Source: Bettongia penicillata ogilbyi (lineage: Eukaryota > Chordata > Mammalia > Diprotodontia > Potoroidae). From it: a stretch of DNA of 64,000 bases. The stretch spans positions 1,010,001 to 1,074,000 of the forward strand of contig JAJHZJ010000028.1 in assembly GCA_023548195.1 (NCBI GenBank), in the 5' to 3' direction. Below, one piece after another: positions 1 through 12,169 of the stretch (the first letter of the stretch is position 1; each line of letters opens with the position of its first letter). A program made the position numbers and the translations under genes. The notes beneath the pieces were generated by a model, which saw only the letters and a program-made list of their open reading frames with translations, searched no databases and had not been told where the DNA came from.

Positions 1-1020
1 TCAAGCACTGACAAGTTGACTCTAGTTCATTCTAAAAATCAGCAAGATTACAGGATAAAATAATGAGCCTGGATGAGAAGCAAGTTAAATAAACAGAGAC
101 ATCTGGGGAGGATAACAAACCTTTCCAAACTAGCTTATACATGATCCCTCCCCATATGATATAACCCACTTAATCTTTCTGAGACATCACTATATTTTTT
201 TAAGAGTCTTGCTTACAACAGCTAAAGGAACCTCGAGATTAGTGACAGCAGATCTGGACTAAGACTTGGGAGGCACTGTCAACTGTGTACTGAAGTTTAG
301 GATATGCCCGACAGTAAGACTATTATTTTCAGCAGGCTGTGCAATGCATTAGGGCAACTTGTGACATCATCTGGCATGTGTTACTAATATCTTCATCGTC
401 TTTGCAGAAACAATGTCCTGGGAACACATGGAGAATAGGAGGCTTTGGGGGCTGGCTTCAAGGAGGGGTTTCAGGGAATACTCCTCTCTTCACACAATTC
501 TCCAAACCAGGAGGGAAGTGTAAAGTATAATATTGTAGTAGAAATGTGAGCATTGTGCCATGCTAAGAAAAGGTTTAGTTAGTAAGTGTAAATTACTTTA
601 ATTTGGCACAAAAGGAAGACTTCCTGAGGCTACAGGCTAATGCACAGTACATTAGTGCTTCATAATTAGAATGCAGAAATGCTCAGCACTGTTCCTTGTG
701 TTGGAAATCTCTTAAAAAGATATTTTGGACCATCAAAGTCTATTTCTGCTGCATAAAACATTTGAAAGAGTAGTTGGTTTAGTCTCTTTCCATCATCAAC
801 AAAATGGAGACTATATAGCCTAATGGCTAGATGAGAGAACAAAAATGCAAAGATATCCAGTTACTCTTCTCTGTTCCATTGACAGAAAGACATAGACATT
901 TGTTTTTCAATTTCTGTTGTTACTTGACCCCTGAAATTGCTCTGCTTTTTCAAATTATTTTATATTACTAAGTAGATGCTTTGTATTTACTGCCTTTTGT
1001 CTATATTTCATCTTCATTCC
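1..1020. other. Unique AT-rich intergenic sequence
   Basis: No repeat family, splice-flanked open frame or RNA gene could be recognised. The only open frame (about 63 codons near 340-530) has no coding character. Confidence 0.5.
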
Positions 1021-1021
1021 C

Positions 1022-1175
1022 TACCCCCCACCCCATCCCACACACAAAGTAGAATGTATACTCCTTGTATCCATGTATGGCCTATCTTAATGTATTTCTA
1101 TACTCTGCACATAGCATAGTGACTGCCATATAGTAGGCATTTAATAAGTGCCTGTTTAATGTTTCTTTTTTTTTT
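1022..1175 (+). mobile_element. L2 LINE 3' end fragment
   Basis: The segment ends in the typical L2 tail wording: 'gcacatagcatagtgactg' then 'tagtaggcatttaataagtg'. The fragment is short and heavily diverged. Confidence 0.55.
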
Positions 1176-1639
1176 TGATGCAGACTCCTGTGCATTCTTC
1201 CTCCAGTCAGTGAGTATTTGAAAAATGAGTTTGAAATGTTTACGAGTCACAGGGAGAGTAATAAGTCCATACCTCACCAACATAACAAATGCCCAAAGGT
1301 TATAAGAAGAAGTCATCTACCAAGGCTGCAATATGAGCTGGAATACCACAGGGATCCAAACTTTTACCCTCTTATATCATCAGACACCTATGAATGATTC
1401 TCAAAAAAGCATTAGAGAAGGCAGAACAAATAAGAGACCGTTTGGGTGAAGGAGTCAAGAAAAGAAAATAGCTAGTTCTAATCATGTAACAAATGTCCTT
1501 GTCAGCAGCTTTACCCTTCCCCTTCCAGATTCAGATGAGAAGGAAGCTATCTTTTCCCTAAAAACGGAAGTGATTGACCACTGAGGAAAGGGGGTCTAAG
1601 CTAGAGTTAGATCAGCTTATCAGAATATGAAAAATACAG

Positions 1640-2520
1640 AGACACAGAATCAGAATCTCAGGATTGGAAGCAGCCTTAACAGTCATCTTCTCTGATTCAT
1701 ACGTAAGTAGGAATTCCCTCTGTAACATTCCCCTAAAGTAGCCTTCCAACCTTCTAGGAAGAGGAAACTAATTGCTTCCTGAGGTGCCCATCTCACTTTT
1801 GAAAAAATTTCATTTTTAGGAAGTAGTTACTGTTTTCCTCCCTTGCAGTGAGCCTAAATGTACTTCTCTGACTTCCACCTTTTGCCTCTATTTCTATTCT
1901 CCAGAGACAAAAGGAAAACATCCAATCCCTCTTCATGACACATGACAGCCCTTCAGATATCAGAAGACAAAGATCATATCTCTGTAAGTCTTCTCTACTT
2001 CCAAGTGAACATCTCTAATTTGTTCAACTGATGCTCACATAATATGAATTTGAGCCTCCACCTCCAAATATGAATTTGAACTTGTTCCTTCTGACCAACA
2101 TCCTTTATTAAATGTGGGACTCAGAATGGAACACAATACCACAGATGTTGTCTGAGCAGGGCAGAATATAAAGTGATTGTAACCTACCTCATCCTACATG
2201 AAATAGTTGGGGTTTTTTTAGTACATTAGCTTTTTTTTTACTGTCATTTTATACTGTTAAGTTACAGAACTATTATCCATTAAAATATCAAGTCTATACA
2301 TGCACACTTTTGTTTGTTTATATGTTTTAAACAGAGTGTGGAACTTTAAAATTATTCCTATTAAACTTCATCTGATCAGATCCAGTCCATTATTCCAGCC
2401 TGTCAATGCTTTGGGGAATCTGATTCTGCCACCTAACACGTGCACTACCTTTCCGGGTTTCATGTGATTGGCAAATTGGCTACATTCATCAAAGACAGTG
2501 ATGATGACTAGTACCACTAG
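1640..2520 (-). mobile_element. CR1/L3-type LINE, 3' half, first part
   Basis: On the plus strand this reads as the reverse complement of a CR1/L3 3' region. It opens with 'agaatctcaggattggaag', passes 'acatgacagcccttcagat' near 1940, and reaches 'taaacttcatctgatcaga' near 2363. It continues at 2747 after an inserted SINE. No open frame survives. Confidence 0.6.
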
Positions 2521-2524
2521 TGCC

Positions 2525-2745
2525 AAAGATTTATTGGCAATTTAGTATGGTATAAGGAAACAAATGCAGAATTTGGATTTGGAATACCTGGATTCTAATT
2601 ATGGGTCTACTTGTTAAATAGAAACATGACCTTGAGCAATTCACTTAACCTCCCTAAATCTCAGTTTTCTCATTTGTAAAATAAAGTGGGGAAAGCAGTG
2701 TAGATATTTTCTTAGGTCCCTTCCAGTTTTTATCCTATGTCTTTC
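2525..2745 (+). mobile_element. MIR/CORE-type SINE inside the CR1/L3 element
   Basis: Contains the core 'gaccttgagcaattcactt' and 'ctcagttttctcatttgta', with a 'cttaggtcccttccagttt' tail. Its position shows it inserted after the surrounding CR1/L3 element. Confidence 0.7.
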
Positions 2746-2746
2746 C

Positions 2747-3225
2747 TTAGAGTTCACACAGATCCCATATCACAATTTTATGGATATAGCCATCTATGGC
2801 TAGATACATCATTTGACTAGCTCTAATTCCATCTAATCTTATCATATATCTCTACCATATCCACAGGAACATCATGAGAGATATCATTAAATATCTATGT
2901 ATCTGAAATCCAGTTATATTCATATATCTATAGCATTCCTCTTATCTATAAATCTAGTTATCCTTGCGAAAATGGAAATTTTATCCTGTGTTACATGTCC
3001 TTGATGAACCAATATTGACTCAAAGAGGCTCTTTCCTTTTTAAATGCTTGTACACCACTCCTTTATCAATATGTTCTAGAATGTTTCCAAGCATTGTTAA
3101 GCTCATTAGCCTATGAATTGTCTTCAGTGTTGTAAATCAAGATACATTTCCTTGAGTTGAATTCTACAGCACCTCTCCTATTTGTCATTATTTTTCAATG
3201 ATCATTTTAATTAATAGGGCCTAGC
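2747..3225 (-). mobile_element. CR1/L3-type LINE, second part
   Basis: Continues the same element. Stretches such as 'cttgatgaaccaatattgac' (about 3000) and 'ttaagctcattagcctatg' (about 3100) match the antisense of mammalian CR1/L3 as I remember it. It is fully decayed. Confidence 0.55.
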
Positions 3226-3229
3226 CAGT

Positions 3230-4250
3230 TTGAACTTCTTTCTCACTGCTGATCTCTCTACCTCCACTTCCCCTTTCCAGTCTCCCACTTAAAGATTCGT
3301 CGCAGGATAACTTCAAAACGGAGACAAATACAGAAAAAAGAAAAAAAAACACCTTAAAAACTAGAATAACCAAACAACAAAAAAAGGATTATACTTTTTG
3401 GGTGTCTCAGTTGAAACACAGAATTTGAGGGATGTCCATTCTAAATGGTTTACTTTGAATATTCCTAATTGTTCAGACTATTGAGTTTACTATGTTTATT
3501 TTTAGAATCATTGAAAGTAACTCTATTTTACCTTCATCATCATTCTAGACTTGGACAAGCTGATGTAAATGTCTATAGATTCCTATGGCACTTTTTAATA
3601 CATAATTAGTGATTTGACAAAAGTTGATTTGTGAAGACAATCATGAAATTTTGTTCTTTTAGGAAATCCAAAAGTTTTTGGATAAAACATTTTCGATTAA
3701 AGTGTTTCCTCCCCTAATTCACAACCAAATATTCATTTTTTATTCTACACCACTATTCCTAAACAATTCTCAATGCTACCCATGACTTCAGTACTCAACA
3801 TGACTACCAACTGTACAGCCAAGATCCCCAGAGAGATCTATGCTGAAAAGTTTGCCTATCTTTATAAATTCTCTTGTTCTCTACAAACATCAAAAGGTGG
3901 TAAATACAAAGAAAAGAAAGATTTCTTCACATTGCACAAAGGGCTATTAATGAGGACAAAATAGGCTAATAAAGTTTTAGATTAAATATTGAGTATCAAG
4001 CTGCTTCTTGAATATAAATCTATTAGACTATATTATTGAATAATTTCCAAAGGAAGTACCAGAAACAATGATTTCCTTAAACAACTTACAATTACCAAGA
4101 TAAGGTAAAGAATGGCAGACCCTTAGATAAATTAATCCTACAGCAGAGTTTAGAGCATAATTTAAATCTTGCTAATGTAACATTTCAGATTGTTTGGATT
4201 CTTTCAGTGGAATCACAGGCTATAAGCAATTTGAGAGGGAAACAAATGTA
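3230..4250. other. Unique sequence, no gene recognised
   Basis: AT-rich single-copy-looking DNA. The stretch 3545-3720 contains homeodomain-like TAAT-rich wording and could be a conserved non-coding element, which cannot be decided here. Confidence 0.4.
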
Positions 4251-4254
4251 TCTT

Positions 4255-4340
4255 ACTTCACAATATTTTATCTCTCTCAGCACCTAGCACAGCACCCAAT
4301 ACATAGATGATACTTAGTAAATGCTTGTTTTATTACTGTT
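4255..4340 (+). mobile_element. L2 LINE 3' end fragment
   Basis: The words 'cacctagcacagcacccaa' and 'acttagtaaatgcttgttt' are the L2 3' tail. Confidence 0.55.
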
Positions 4341-4344
4341 AAAT

Positions 4345-4990
4345 TATCAGGGAACTTGAGGGTCATTTAATCTAAGCTCTATCTATTTCATGGTTTCCCT
4401 CTGTAACATATCCAGTAAGTGACTCTTGCCCAAGGAGAATAAGGCTAAGGATACACTTTGGAACAAGAAACACCTATTTGTAAGATAAACACCTTTTCTT
4501 AAAATGCCTATTGATGTTGATGTGGTTCAAAAGAATATGACCAACATTGCCACCATCTCTCTGCAGCGTTGTACTGAGGCAAAATTATAAAAGAAGTGAA
4601 GTCTGTCTTCATTCTGCTACTCTTTAACTCTCCTTTCTGACCTCTTCCTCTGGTCATAGGGTCCCTTTTTCACCTGTATCACCCAACTATCCTCATGGTC
4701 TTTTCATCTACTCTTTCATCAAAAATGGGGTGAGGATGACCTGATAAATTATTCATAAAAAAAGATGTCAAAGATTGATATCAACACCATTTATTTTCTA
4801 TTCTGAAAGTACCCAAATGTAACTTAGTAATGTAAAAGTTCAATAAATAAAATTGTGAAGATTAGCAACAGTCTAGTGAAGAAAAAATGGGGACTCTCAA
4901 ATCACCCACACTGGCAGAGATTTATTCTGTTTGGACACAACTGTCTCTGTTAAAAAAAAATGATATATGATATAATACTAAAAATAATAA
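4345..4990. other. Unique sequence, nothing recognised
   Basis: No repeat or coding signal was found beyond short A-runs. Confidence 0.4.
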
Positions 4991-4994
4991 AACC

Positions 4995-5195
4995 ACCTTT
5001 AATTCTTTTTTAAATTTCTAAAGTCCTTTTTTTCACAACAATGTACTGAGGTTAAGTAGTATGAGTATTATTGTTTTTATTATATAGATGAGAATCTTAA
5101 GCCTTGGAGAAGTTAAGTGCCTTTCTTGTGGCTCACCACTCATAAACAACAAGACATGGTTGGAATCCAGGGCTTTCTACTGTAGTGGCAAGTTC
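4995..5195 (-). mobile_element. MIR-type SINE, diverged
   Basis: Reverse-complement MIR structure: 'tatatagatgagaatctta' then 'ggagaagttaagtgccttt' and a 'ggaatccagggctttctac' end. Confidence 0.5.
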
Positions 5196-5561
5196 AAAAA
5201 CTGTTAACATGGTCTTTATTTCTGAAGTGGCTGCTGCTTAAGCATATAGGCTGTACTATCAGAACTGTGGCATTCCACTGTAATGGAAAATCAGATTAGT
5301 GGAGAAACAGCTGAAGAAAAATAGTTTTCTTCAGAAAGGAAAGAATGATAAAGGATCATCTTGGAGAGGAAGTGTCCTTGAAATTTTGTAGCATTTAGTT
5401 TTTATATAAAGATACAGATGGTCTGTCCCCACCAACCTCCCCAATCCTACAAGATAGGAATGGAGAATGAAGTAGGAAAAGATTACAGGAATGTATTCAG
5501 GAGTGTATTTGTAAATGTTTAATAATGTTAACAACATCCTGGGGGAGGAGGGGAGGGCAAA

Positions 5562-5690
5562 TTACAGAAGACCAACTGTTAAAGTAATCCCTGTAATGGT
5601 GACGATTAGGGAACAAGTTGGAGTCCTGTTAGTGGCAGGGAGATGAAAGTAAATCATACAGCAGCCACAGGACACCTTTTCAGTTTAATC
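5562..5690 (+). repeat. Unclassified repeat, copy 1 of a direct pair
   Basis: About 115 bp here aligns without large gaps to 7424-7545 at roughly three-quarters identity by eye. Shared words are 'ggagtcc', 'attagtggca' or 'gttagtggca', and 'cagcagccacagg'. The family is not recognised; an old LTR or an unnamed interspersed repeat is possible. Confidence 0.55.
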
Positions 5691-5944
5691 TGAACTATTA
5701 ACATTTTCTCATTCATTTTATCAAAACTAGACAATCAGCAAAATAGTAAATCAAGCTATGATTTCTAACTTTCGTTTATTTCCAAGGCACAGATGCTCAC
5801 ACCTAACAATCTGCTCTTTTTGCACCAATAACTGTTAGCTCTAGCACACTGTTTTGGCATAAAAAGAGTGTAGAGACATTTTTGAGCATAATTCTATTTT
5901 AAAACATTAAGAATCACATGTATTCATATACAGAAATATGGGGG

Positions 5945-6242
<298 letters not shown>

Positions 6243-6479
6243 GCTATGGGGCCATAGAAGTAATTAAGCTGCATGAAGTGTTATCTAAAGTGGAACTATC
6301 CCCCTGTTTTATTTTGTATTTTTGTCCTAGGCAACTACTGTTTATTCAGGAATAATCATACAGTTTATGGATTATCTAGACTTTTTCCTTTCCGTCCTGT
6401 CTCTTACTGCTGCCTCTCTACTGGCTATTTCCTAACAGAATAGAGGCAAAATGTGACATGTGTCCATAACTATCTATAC

Positions 6480-6605
6480 AATTTTGATTAGGGCATAAGT
6501 TCTCTCTGAATCTATTTCTCTCATATGTAAAAATAGATGGTTGGACTAAATGGCCTCTAGGGTCCTTTCCACTCCTACAGATAAATCTCTGATCCTAGGA
6601 ATTCA
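6480..6605 (+). mobile_element. MIR-type SINE 3' fragment
   Basis: Carries 'tctctcatatgtaaaaata' followed by 'ggactaaatggcctctagg' and 'gtcctttccactcctacag', the usual 3' half of this SINE class. Confidence 0.6.
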
Positions 6606-6654
6606 AAGATCCTTTCCAGCTTTTAAATGATATGACAAATTCTTGACATTGATA

Positions 6655-6840
6655 GAGTGTCTGACAATTTAACAATTGTTTTAAATTGTATTTAGTATAG
6701 TAGAAAGAACTCTTACCACTTGTATCACTTTGAATATTGATTTCACCTCAGGATGTCTTTCTCCACATGTAAAATGAAGAGCTTAAACCAGATAGCCTTA
6801 AAACCCATTAGCTCTAAAATCTCAGGATCTTATTTCAACT
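6655..6840 (+). mobile_element. MIR-type SINE, diverged
   Basis: Shows the SINE order: 'agtatagtagaaagaactc' head, 'catgtaaaatgaagagctt' middle, and 'ctctaaaatctcaggatct' tail. Confidence 0.55.
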
Positions 6841-6859
6841 TTCCCAAAGCCCTAAACGG

Positions 6860-7135
6860 TAGTTAAGTATAATTAATAATAACTGATGTCTATAAAAACA
6901 TTAAAACTTGCAAGATATTTTCCTTCAATTTTCCTATTTGAACCTCCCAACCACTTTGTGAGGTTGGCACTATAATTGCTATTGTTTCCCCTTTTGTAGT
7001 TGAGGACACTGAGACAAAGAGTTTCAGTGACTTGCTCATGGCCACACAGCTATTAAGTATGGAAAGAATCCGAAACCGTGTCTTCTATCCTCAGAGATGT
7101 CTACATTCTCTATTATATCATGCTGCCCCTATTAT
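6860..7135 (-). mobile_element. MIR-type SINE
   Basis: Antisense MIR: 'tgaacctcccaaccacttt', 'gttgaggacactgagacaa', 'gacttgctcatggccacac', ending 'tatcatgctgcccct'. Confidence 0.8.
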
Positions 7136-7423
7136 TCTTTTAATTTTGTAAATTACTATTTTCAATTACAAATAAGAAAACTAAAACTCAAAGAGTTCAC
7201 ATGGTTTGTCTTGGTAACCTGTCAGAGATGAACCAGCATCCCTTACCCCGTTGTATGTAGGAATTTCATATTTTAAGGCAGCTGTAGGAGAGAGAAAGAG
7301 AAAGCTTCAGGGTTTTAAGTCATATAACATGTAGCTACTGCCCACTCTATCTATTAAGCAAGAGAGGCAAGATCTGGATCTCTGAGGGAGAAAAGGAGGC
7401 ATAAGAAGGTTGCCCTGGAAATT

Positions 7424-7545
7424 ATAGAGGTCCAACTGGTAAAGCAGACCTTGTAATGGTTAAACTTGAGGAAGGAGCTGGAGTCCCATTAGTGGCAAGG
7501 AAACGGAGGTAAGTCAAACAGCAGCCACAGGGCCTGTTGAGTGGG
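7424..7545 (+). repeat. Unclassified repeat, copy 2 of a direct pair
   Basis: Homologous to 5562-5690 and in the same orientation. The matching block stops at 'cagcagccacagg'; the flanks do not align by eye. Confidence 0.55.
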
Positions 7546-7549
7546 AACT

Positions 7550-8480
7550 ACGGACCATACAAATTTCCATGATGCATGAGGTCGTATCGTTGGGAGCCAG
7601 GTCATCTGAAACCTGGTGTACTTCTTAACACACAAGCCCTTATTCACGGAGACAGGTAGGGGGAAAAAAAGGCCAATATTCACTCCATTTTCAATCACCG
7701 TTTTGCAGATCACATAACAAAGTGCTCTGAAGAATATACATTCACCTGGCTGAATTTTTCAACCAAACTAACAGCATTTTTTTAAAAGCATGGAGATGTT
7801 TGGAGAAGAAAATGAAGGATCAGGCGCCACCTTGTGGGAAAATGGTGCTATTTCTTTTCAACGGGACTTTTTTTCCCCCCTTTCACAAAACTAGAGTAGT
7901 AAGAGCAAAGAGAAGCAGCTTTTCTGATAAATTGCCTGGAACCTGGCAACGCAGCTATGCGGAGAGACTGGTTTTAAGAGCTGGATTGAGAAGCCATGAG
8001 TCTAGCCTACGTGGTCTTCAACTGATGCTTGACAAGAAACAAGCAAAGGAGAACTTAGAATACAAGTTCCAAAGTTCCTATAGCCAGCCCTCCTTCTTTC
8101 TTGGACTAGACCTCAAATCTCCCTTTCCCAGGCTGTCCTCATCCATCAAGGATGATAATATCTTTTTTCTCCACTGGATTGCTGGGAGAAATGACAAAGA
8201 ATCATTATGAAATGCTAATTAGCACCTCCTAGCTACTAACTGGCATCATCATTACATGCTGGTTTAATTAGGATATTTTTCATTCTTGGCACAGTGCCTT
8301 GTTAAGTGAAGGAACAGTTGAACAAGTGGGGAAACTGAGGCATGGAAGGAAAAGGAGTTTGTTGTAGTTCATGCAGTAAAATAAAAGGTAAAATAGCACT
8401 GGTTTTGAAAAGATTTAATCTAACACAAACATTCCTACCAGCCCTTCATTCTAAATTTCAACCAAGATGGCCTTTTTGTT
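7550..8480. other. Unique block with possible regulatory sequence
   Basis: No repeat was recognised. A 136-codon frame at 7800-8210 opens at TTG and lacks recognisable protein features, so it is not called as a gene. The block contains a CTCF-like motif (7824-7837) and a conserved-element-like AT-rich segment (8140-8320). Confidence 0.45.
7824..7837 (-). promoter_or_regulatory. CTCF-like core motif
   Basis: The plus strand reads GCGCCACCTTGTGG, so the minus strand reads CCACAAGGTGGCGC. This fits the CTCF core CCASYAGRKGGCRS at all but one position. The motif is seen; occupancy is inferred and untested. Confidence 0.4.
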
Positions 8481-8760
8481 ATTTCCCTCCACTCAGTTTC
8501 ATCTCCGGCTCCCATACATTTGCATAGGCTGTCATCCATGCCTAGAATGCTCTTTCTTTTCATTTCTACCTCTTCGAATTCTTATCTTTCTTCAAGGCAC
8601 AGACCAGGTGCTGTTTCTGATGGGCAGTCATTCCTAATACCACCAGTTAGTCCTTTCTGTCCTTGAATTATCTTTCATTTCCTTATTTTTTTTATTACTT
8701 TATCCCTTATTTATGTTTCCCAATTTATTTACATAGTGCCTTCTCTAGCATTCCTCCCAA
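8480..8760 (+). mobile_element. L2 LINE 3' region
   Basis: L2-like wording: 'ccatgcctagaatgctctt', 'cttcaaggcacagaccagg' and 'tttatttacatagtgcctt'. Decayed, with no reading frame. Confidence 0.6.
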
Positions 8761-8894
8761 TAACAAATCAAGCTGTGTTACAGAATTCCAGCTTCCCATA
8801 CTGTGCTACTGAGAGAATCAATTTACTTTAATTCATTTAAATCCCAGATGTGGCGACAAATGAGACAATCATAGATTTATAAAACTAGAACAGC

Positions 8895-9178
8895 TACTTA
8901 TTGTTTTTGCTGTTCAGGCATTTTTCAACTTTGTCTGACTTTTCGTGACCCAATTTGGGTTCTATTTTGTTTTGGTTTTTTGGCAGAGATACTGCAGTAC
9001 TTCGCCATTTCCTTCTCTGGCTCATCTTATAGATGAGGAAACTGAGGCAAACAGGGTTAAGTCACTTGCCCAAGGTCACATAGCTACTATCAGAGGCCAG
9101 ATTTGAATTCAGGAAGATGGGTTTTCCTGACTCCAGGCCTGTCATTCTATCCACCATACCACCTAGCAATCCAGAACA
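8895..9178 (-). mobile_element. MIR/CORE-type SINE, near full length (type A tail)
   Basis: Antisense copy. The 3' tail comes first ('ttgtctgacttttcgtgac', 'gccatttccttctctggct'), then 'gatgaggaaactgaggcaa', 'acttgcccaaggtcaca', and the tRNA-related head near 'atccaccataccacctag'. Confidence 0.9.
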
Positions 9179-9179
9179 G

Positions 9180-9534
9180 GAATTCAGATCTACAAGAACA
9201 GTTCAGGCAACAAATCCTTTGTAATCATTTCCATCAGAGTCATAGTTGCACCCCAACTAGAAATACATGGTAATAAATAATCTTATCAAGGAATAGTCAG
9301 CGTCTCTGCTGTTTCTGCCAACCTAATGCCGGAGATCTACTAGCGATGTGAGGGGAGGCTGAATGTTTAGAGAAACTGGGTGGGCAGAGTGAGAAAGGAA
9401 GAAAGAGTGGAAAGGGAGAGTGTTTAGGAGAGAAGCCTGGGAAAGGATTCTCAGATGTAACTGGTCTGTCTAGTGATGTCATCATTATCTCCGAAGTCTA
9501 GGGGAAAAAGTTTTAAAAAGAAATTTTCTCCCTG
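9180..9534. other. Unique sequence, nothing recognised
   Basis: Short frames on the minus strand have no supporting features. No repeat family was recognised. Confidence 0.4.
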
Positions 9535-9790
9535 AAAAAGCTAAGCCCAGTTGTCACCTCCTCTGTGAACTATTTCATGATTCTCTCCAATGTTTTCTCC
9601 CACTGTGATTTTACTGAAGGAATTTGCCAAGCTCTATCTGTGCATCACTCTGTATCATGTAATACTCATATGCCTACATGCCATATTCCACTATAAACTC
9701 CTCAGGGATGGAAATTTTTTTACTATTCATCTTTCTACCACCCATACCCATCATATTGTCCAGTAAATACTTAATTTGCTTTGAAAAAAA
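9535..9790 (+). mobile_element. L2 LINE 3' region
   Basis: Reads 'gtcacctcctctgtgaact', 'ctataaactcctcagggat' and 'gtccagtaaatacttaatt', the expected order of the L2 3' end. Confidence 0.6.
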
Positions 9791-9794
9791 TTGC

Positions 9795-10290
9795 ATATAT
9801 TTTCTGTTTTCATTCTTTTTTGCTACCCTGCCTAATACACCACCACTTTGAAATTTGTGCAGGTTTGGAAGCATTTTTTTCGAATAATAAATACACTTCT
9901 GAATGATTAAGGTGTTACCAGTCACCTACCTAGTAGTGAAAACTGATTCAGTAAGGTTGTTTCCTTCTGGACAAATACTGCACAGAGCAAAAGAAAGGCC
10001 CAATTGAGGGAGTAAAATTGAGGAATTTGGGAACAGGAAACTCTTGGAAGTATAAGGCAAGCCTGGGTAAGATGCCAGTTTGAAGGATGATGGAATTAAT
10101 TAGGGGACCACTAAGCAGTTCAGGGGCTAAGGAGAAGTAGGAGAGAACTGTCAAACAGAAAATGGGAGTATGTAAAAACTGAATTCTACCTTTTCCAAAA
10201 TTTTGCCCAAGGGAGAAGAAAATTATCTTCTTTTCTCCTCTTAATGTCAAGGCCCAGAAATTCAGGATATTCTTTCTGGGGGAGGCCGCC
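9795..10290. other. Unique sequence, nothing recognised
   Basis: A 115-codon minus-strand frame (9948-10295) has no domain or splice support and is not called. Confidence 0.4.
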
Positions 10291-10294
10291 AGCA

Positions 10295-10445
10295 TTTCCT
10301 GTCTTCTTCATGATCTCAGCTCTGTTCACTACTACCTTTGAGACCTTGAACAAATCACTTAACCTCTCTGAAATTCACTTTCCTCATCTACAAACTGAGG
10401 GGATCAGAATCATTGGTCTCTCAGGTCCCTTCCAGTTCTAAAATC
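10295..10445 (+). mobile_element. MIR-type SINE
   Basis: Core 'gaccttgaacaaatcactt', then 'ttcctcatctacaaactga', tail 'caggtcccttccagttcta'. Confidence 0.75.
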
Positions 10446-10864
10446 AGATGAGTTTCTCTCCCTCAATAAATAAAAATAACAAATAATTGAAAGTCTGTCA
10501 TAAAGTAAGTCCCCTACTCAACCCACTCCAATTTGAGAATGGGATTGACAAGTTATATTATGCATGGGAAAGAGACATGATCCAATTTTGAGTAGGTTAT
10601 GGATTGATCATTGCTACCTCATCCCCACTGCTTATAAAAGTTATTGCCTGTCACCTTCTCACTACTTTCAAGAGTTGATCTGTGGTCACAATATTTACTT
10701 AGCCTTGCCTTGACATTCTAAAAGAGCAGAGGTTATGAACTTTGGCAAGGACATCTTGAAAAATTACTGACCACTGGCATAGATTCTTATAAAAATCAGT
10801 AGAGTCTGACCAATCCAAGTCTATATTCAACACTGGGAGTCCTCACTCCTGTTTCCAAAGTATG

Positions 10865-11000
10865 TTGTAGTTGAAAGCACAGTGGATTGTGAATCACAGG
10901 AACTGGATTCCAATCATGACTGCTACTTATTATTTGTGTAACTTTGGGTAAGTCAATTAGCCTCTGGGCAACATCGTCTGTAAAATTAGGCAGTAAGAAC
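10865..11000 (+). mobile_element. MIR-type SINE, 5' part
   Basis: 'gaactggattccaatcatg' precedes 'gtgtaactttgggtaagtc' and 'catcgtctgtaaaattagg'. The tail is degraded. Confidence 0.6.
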
Positions 11001-11394
11001 AGAGAGACTCTAAAATTCTTTCTTTGTAATTTTATTATCCTACATAATCATATTCAACCACTCTGTTTACTATGTGACCAAGGGCAACTCACTTATAAAA
11101 GAATAAAAATTAAATCTTACTATGGCAAAGCCTTGCTGTTATAATTTAATATAATATAAAAGAGACTTCTCAGCCACAGACCTTGGTCACTGAGACTTAA
11201 AAGAATCAAGTAGCTAATTTTTCACTGGGATGAAGATATTACATGGTTCCCAACCTGTGGGCCAAGGACTCCAGGGAGATAATTTAAGGGTTCCTATAAT
11301 CCATCTGTGTACCGAGCATTGCCATACTGATCTTTATTTAGCTCCAACAAAATATGCAGTGTTACTGAAAAATAAATAGGCAATATGTCTAGCA

Positions 11395-11448
11395 CATATA
11401 TATCTGTCTCTCTCTATATATAGAGATAGATAGATAGATATAGATATT
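11395..11448 (+). repeat. TA/TC/GATA microsatellite
   Basis: Mixed (TA)n, (TC)n and (GATA)n run, for example 'agatagatagatagatata'. Confidence 0.9.
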
Positions 11449-11535
11449 CAAATGCTGATACCATTGTTGTTTTATAAAATATAAATTCATTGCATTACAG
11501 AATCCATAGTAGTTTTTGTTATCCTATTTATCTGA

Positions 11536-11775
11536 ATGGTGGCACAATGGATAGAGTGCTGTGTCTGGAGAGAGGAAGTCTCATCTTCCTGAGTTCAAAT
11601 CTGACCTCTCAGATTACCAACTGTGTAACCCTGGGCAAGTCACTTAACCCCATTTGCCTCAGTTTTCTTATCTATAAAATGATCTGGAGAAGGAAATGGC
11701 AAGCCACTCCTGTATCTATGCCAAGAAAACCCCAAATGGGATCACACTCAGACACCACTGAAATTTACTGAACAA
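11536..11775 (+). mobile_element. MIR/CORE-type SINE, full length (type A tail)
   Basis: Complete architecture: head 'ggtggcacaatggatagag', core 'ctgggcaagtcacttaacc', 'gagaaggaaatggcaagcc', 'gccaagaaaaccccaaatg', and a 'gaacaacagca' end. Confidence 0.92.
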
Positions 11776-12014
11776 CAGCAAAAGTTTGTCATATTCCACA
11801 GTGAGTAATTCTTCAGTTATTTTTCATGGGAATCACACAGGATCCATGGAATTGTAGACTTTTCTGAGATTAGAAGAGGACATTTTGGGGGTACTGAATA
11901 AGCACTATCTGTGCAATTTGTAGAAATACTAGAGAACAAAGCAGAAATCTCTGACACATCAAGTGTTAAAAGGGGGATCTTCTTTCTTGAAAAGGATGGA
12001 AACCCCTGATGTAG

Positions 12015-12165
12015 TGCAGAGAACTTGAGACTGGGTTTCAAGGCTATGCCATTAGCCAGCAATGTGATTTTGAATAAGTCTTTTAATTTTTCTGGGCCTT
12101 AGTTTCCTCATTGTGTTTGATGAAGATGCCATTACCCTCCAGTATAACGTTATGTAAAGTGCTAC
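12015..12165 (+). mobile_element. MIR-type SINE, diverged
   Basis: Core 'gtgattttgaataagtctt' and 'cttagtttcctcattgtgt'; both ends are eroded. Confidence 0.6.
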
Positions 12166-12169
12166 TCTT

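Noticed and set aside
7800..8210. 136-codon plus-strand frame
   Set aside because: Opens at TTG, has no recognisable domain or splice context, and overlaps sequence that looks regulatory rather than coding.
9948..10295. 115-codon minus-strand frame
   Set aside because: No domain, no splice context and low-complexity composition; expected by chance in this much DNA.
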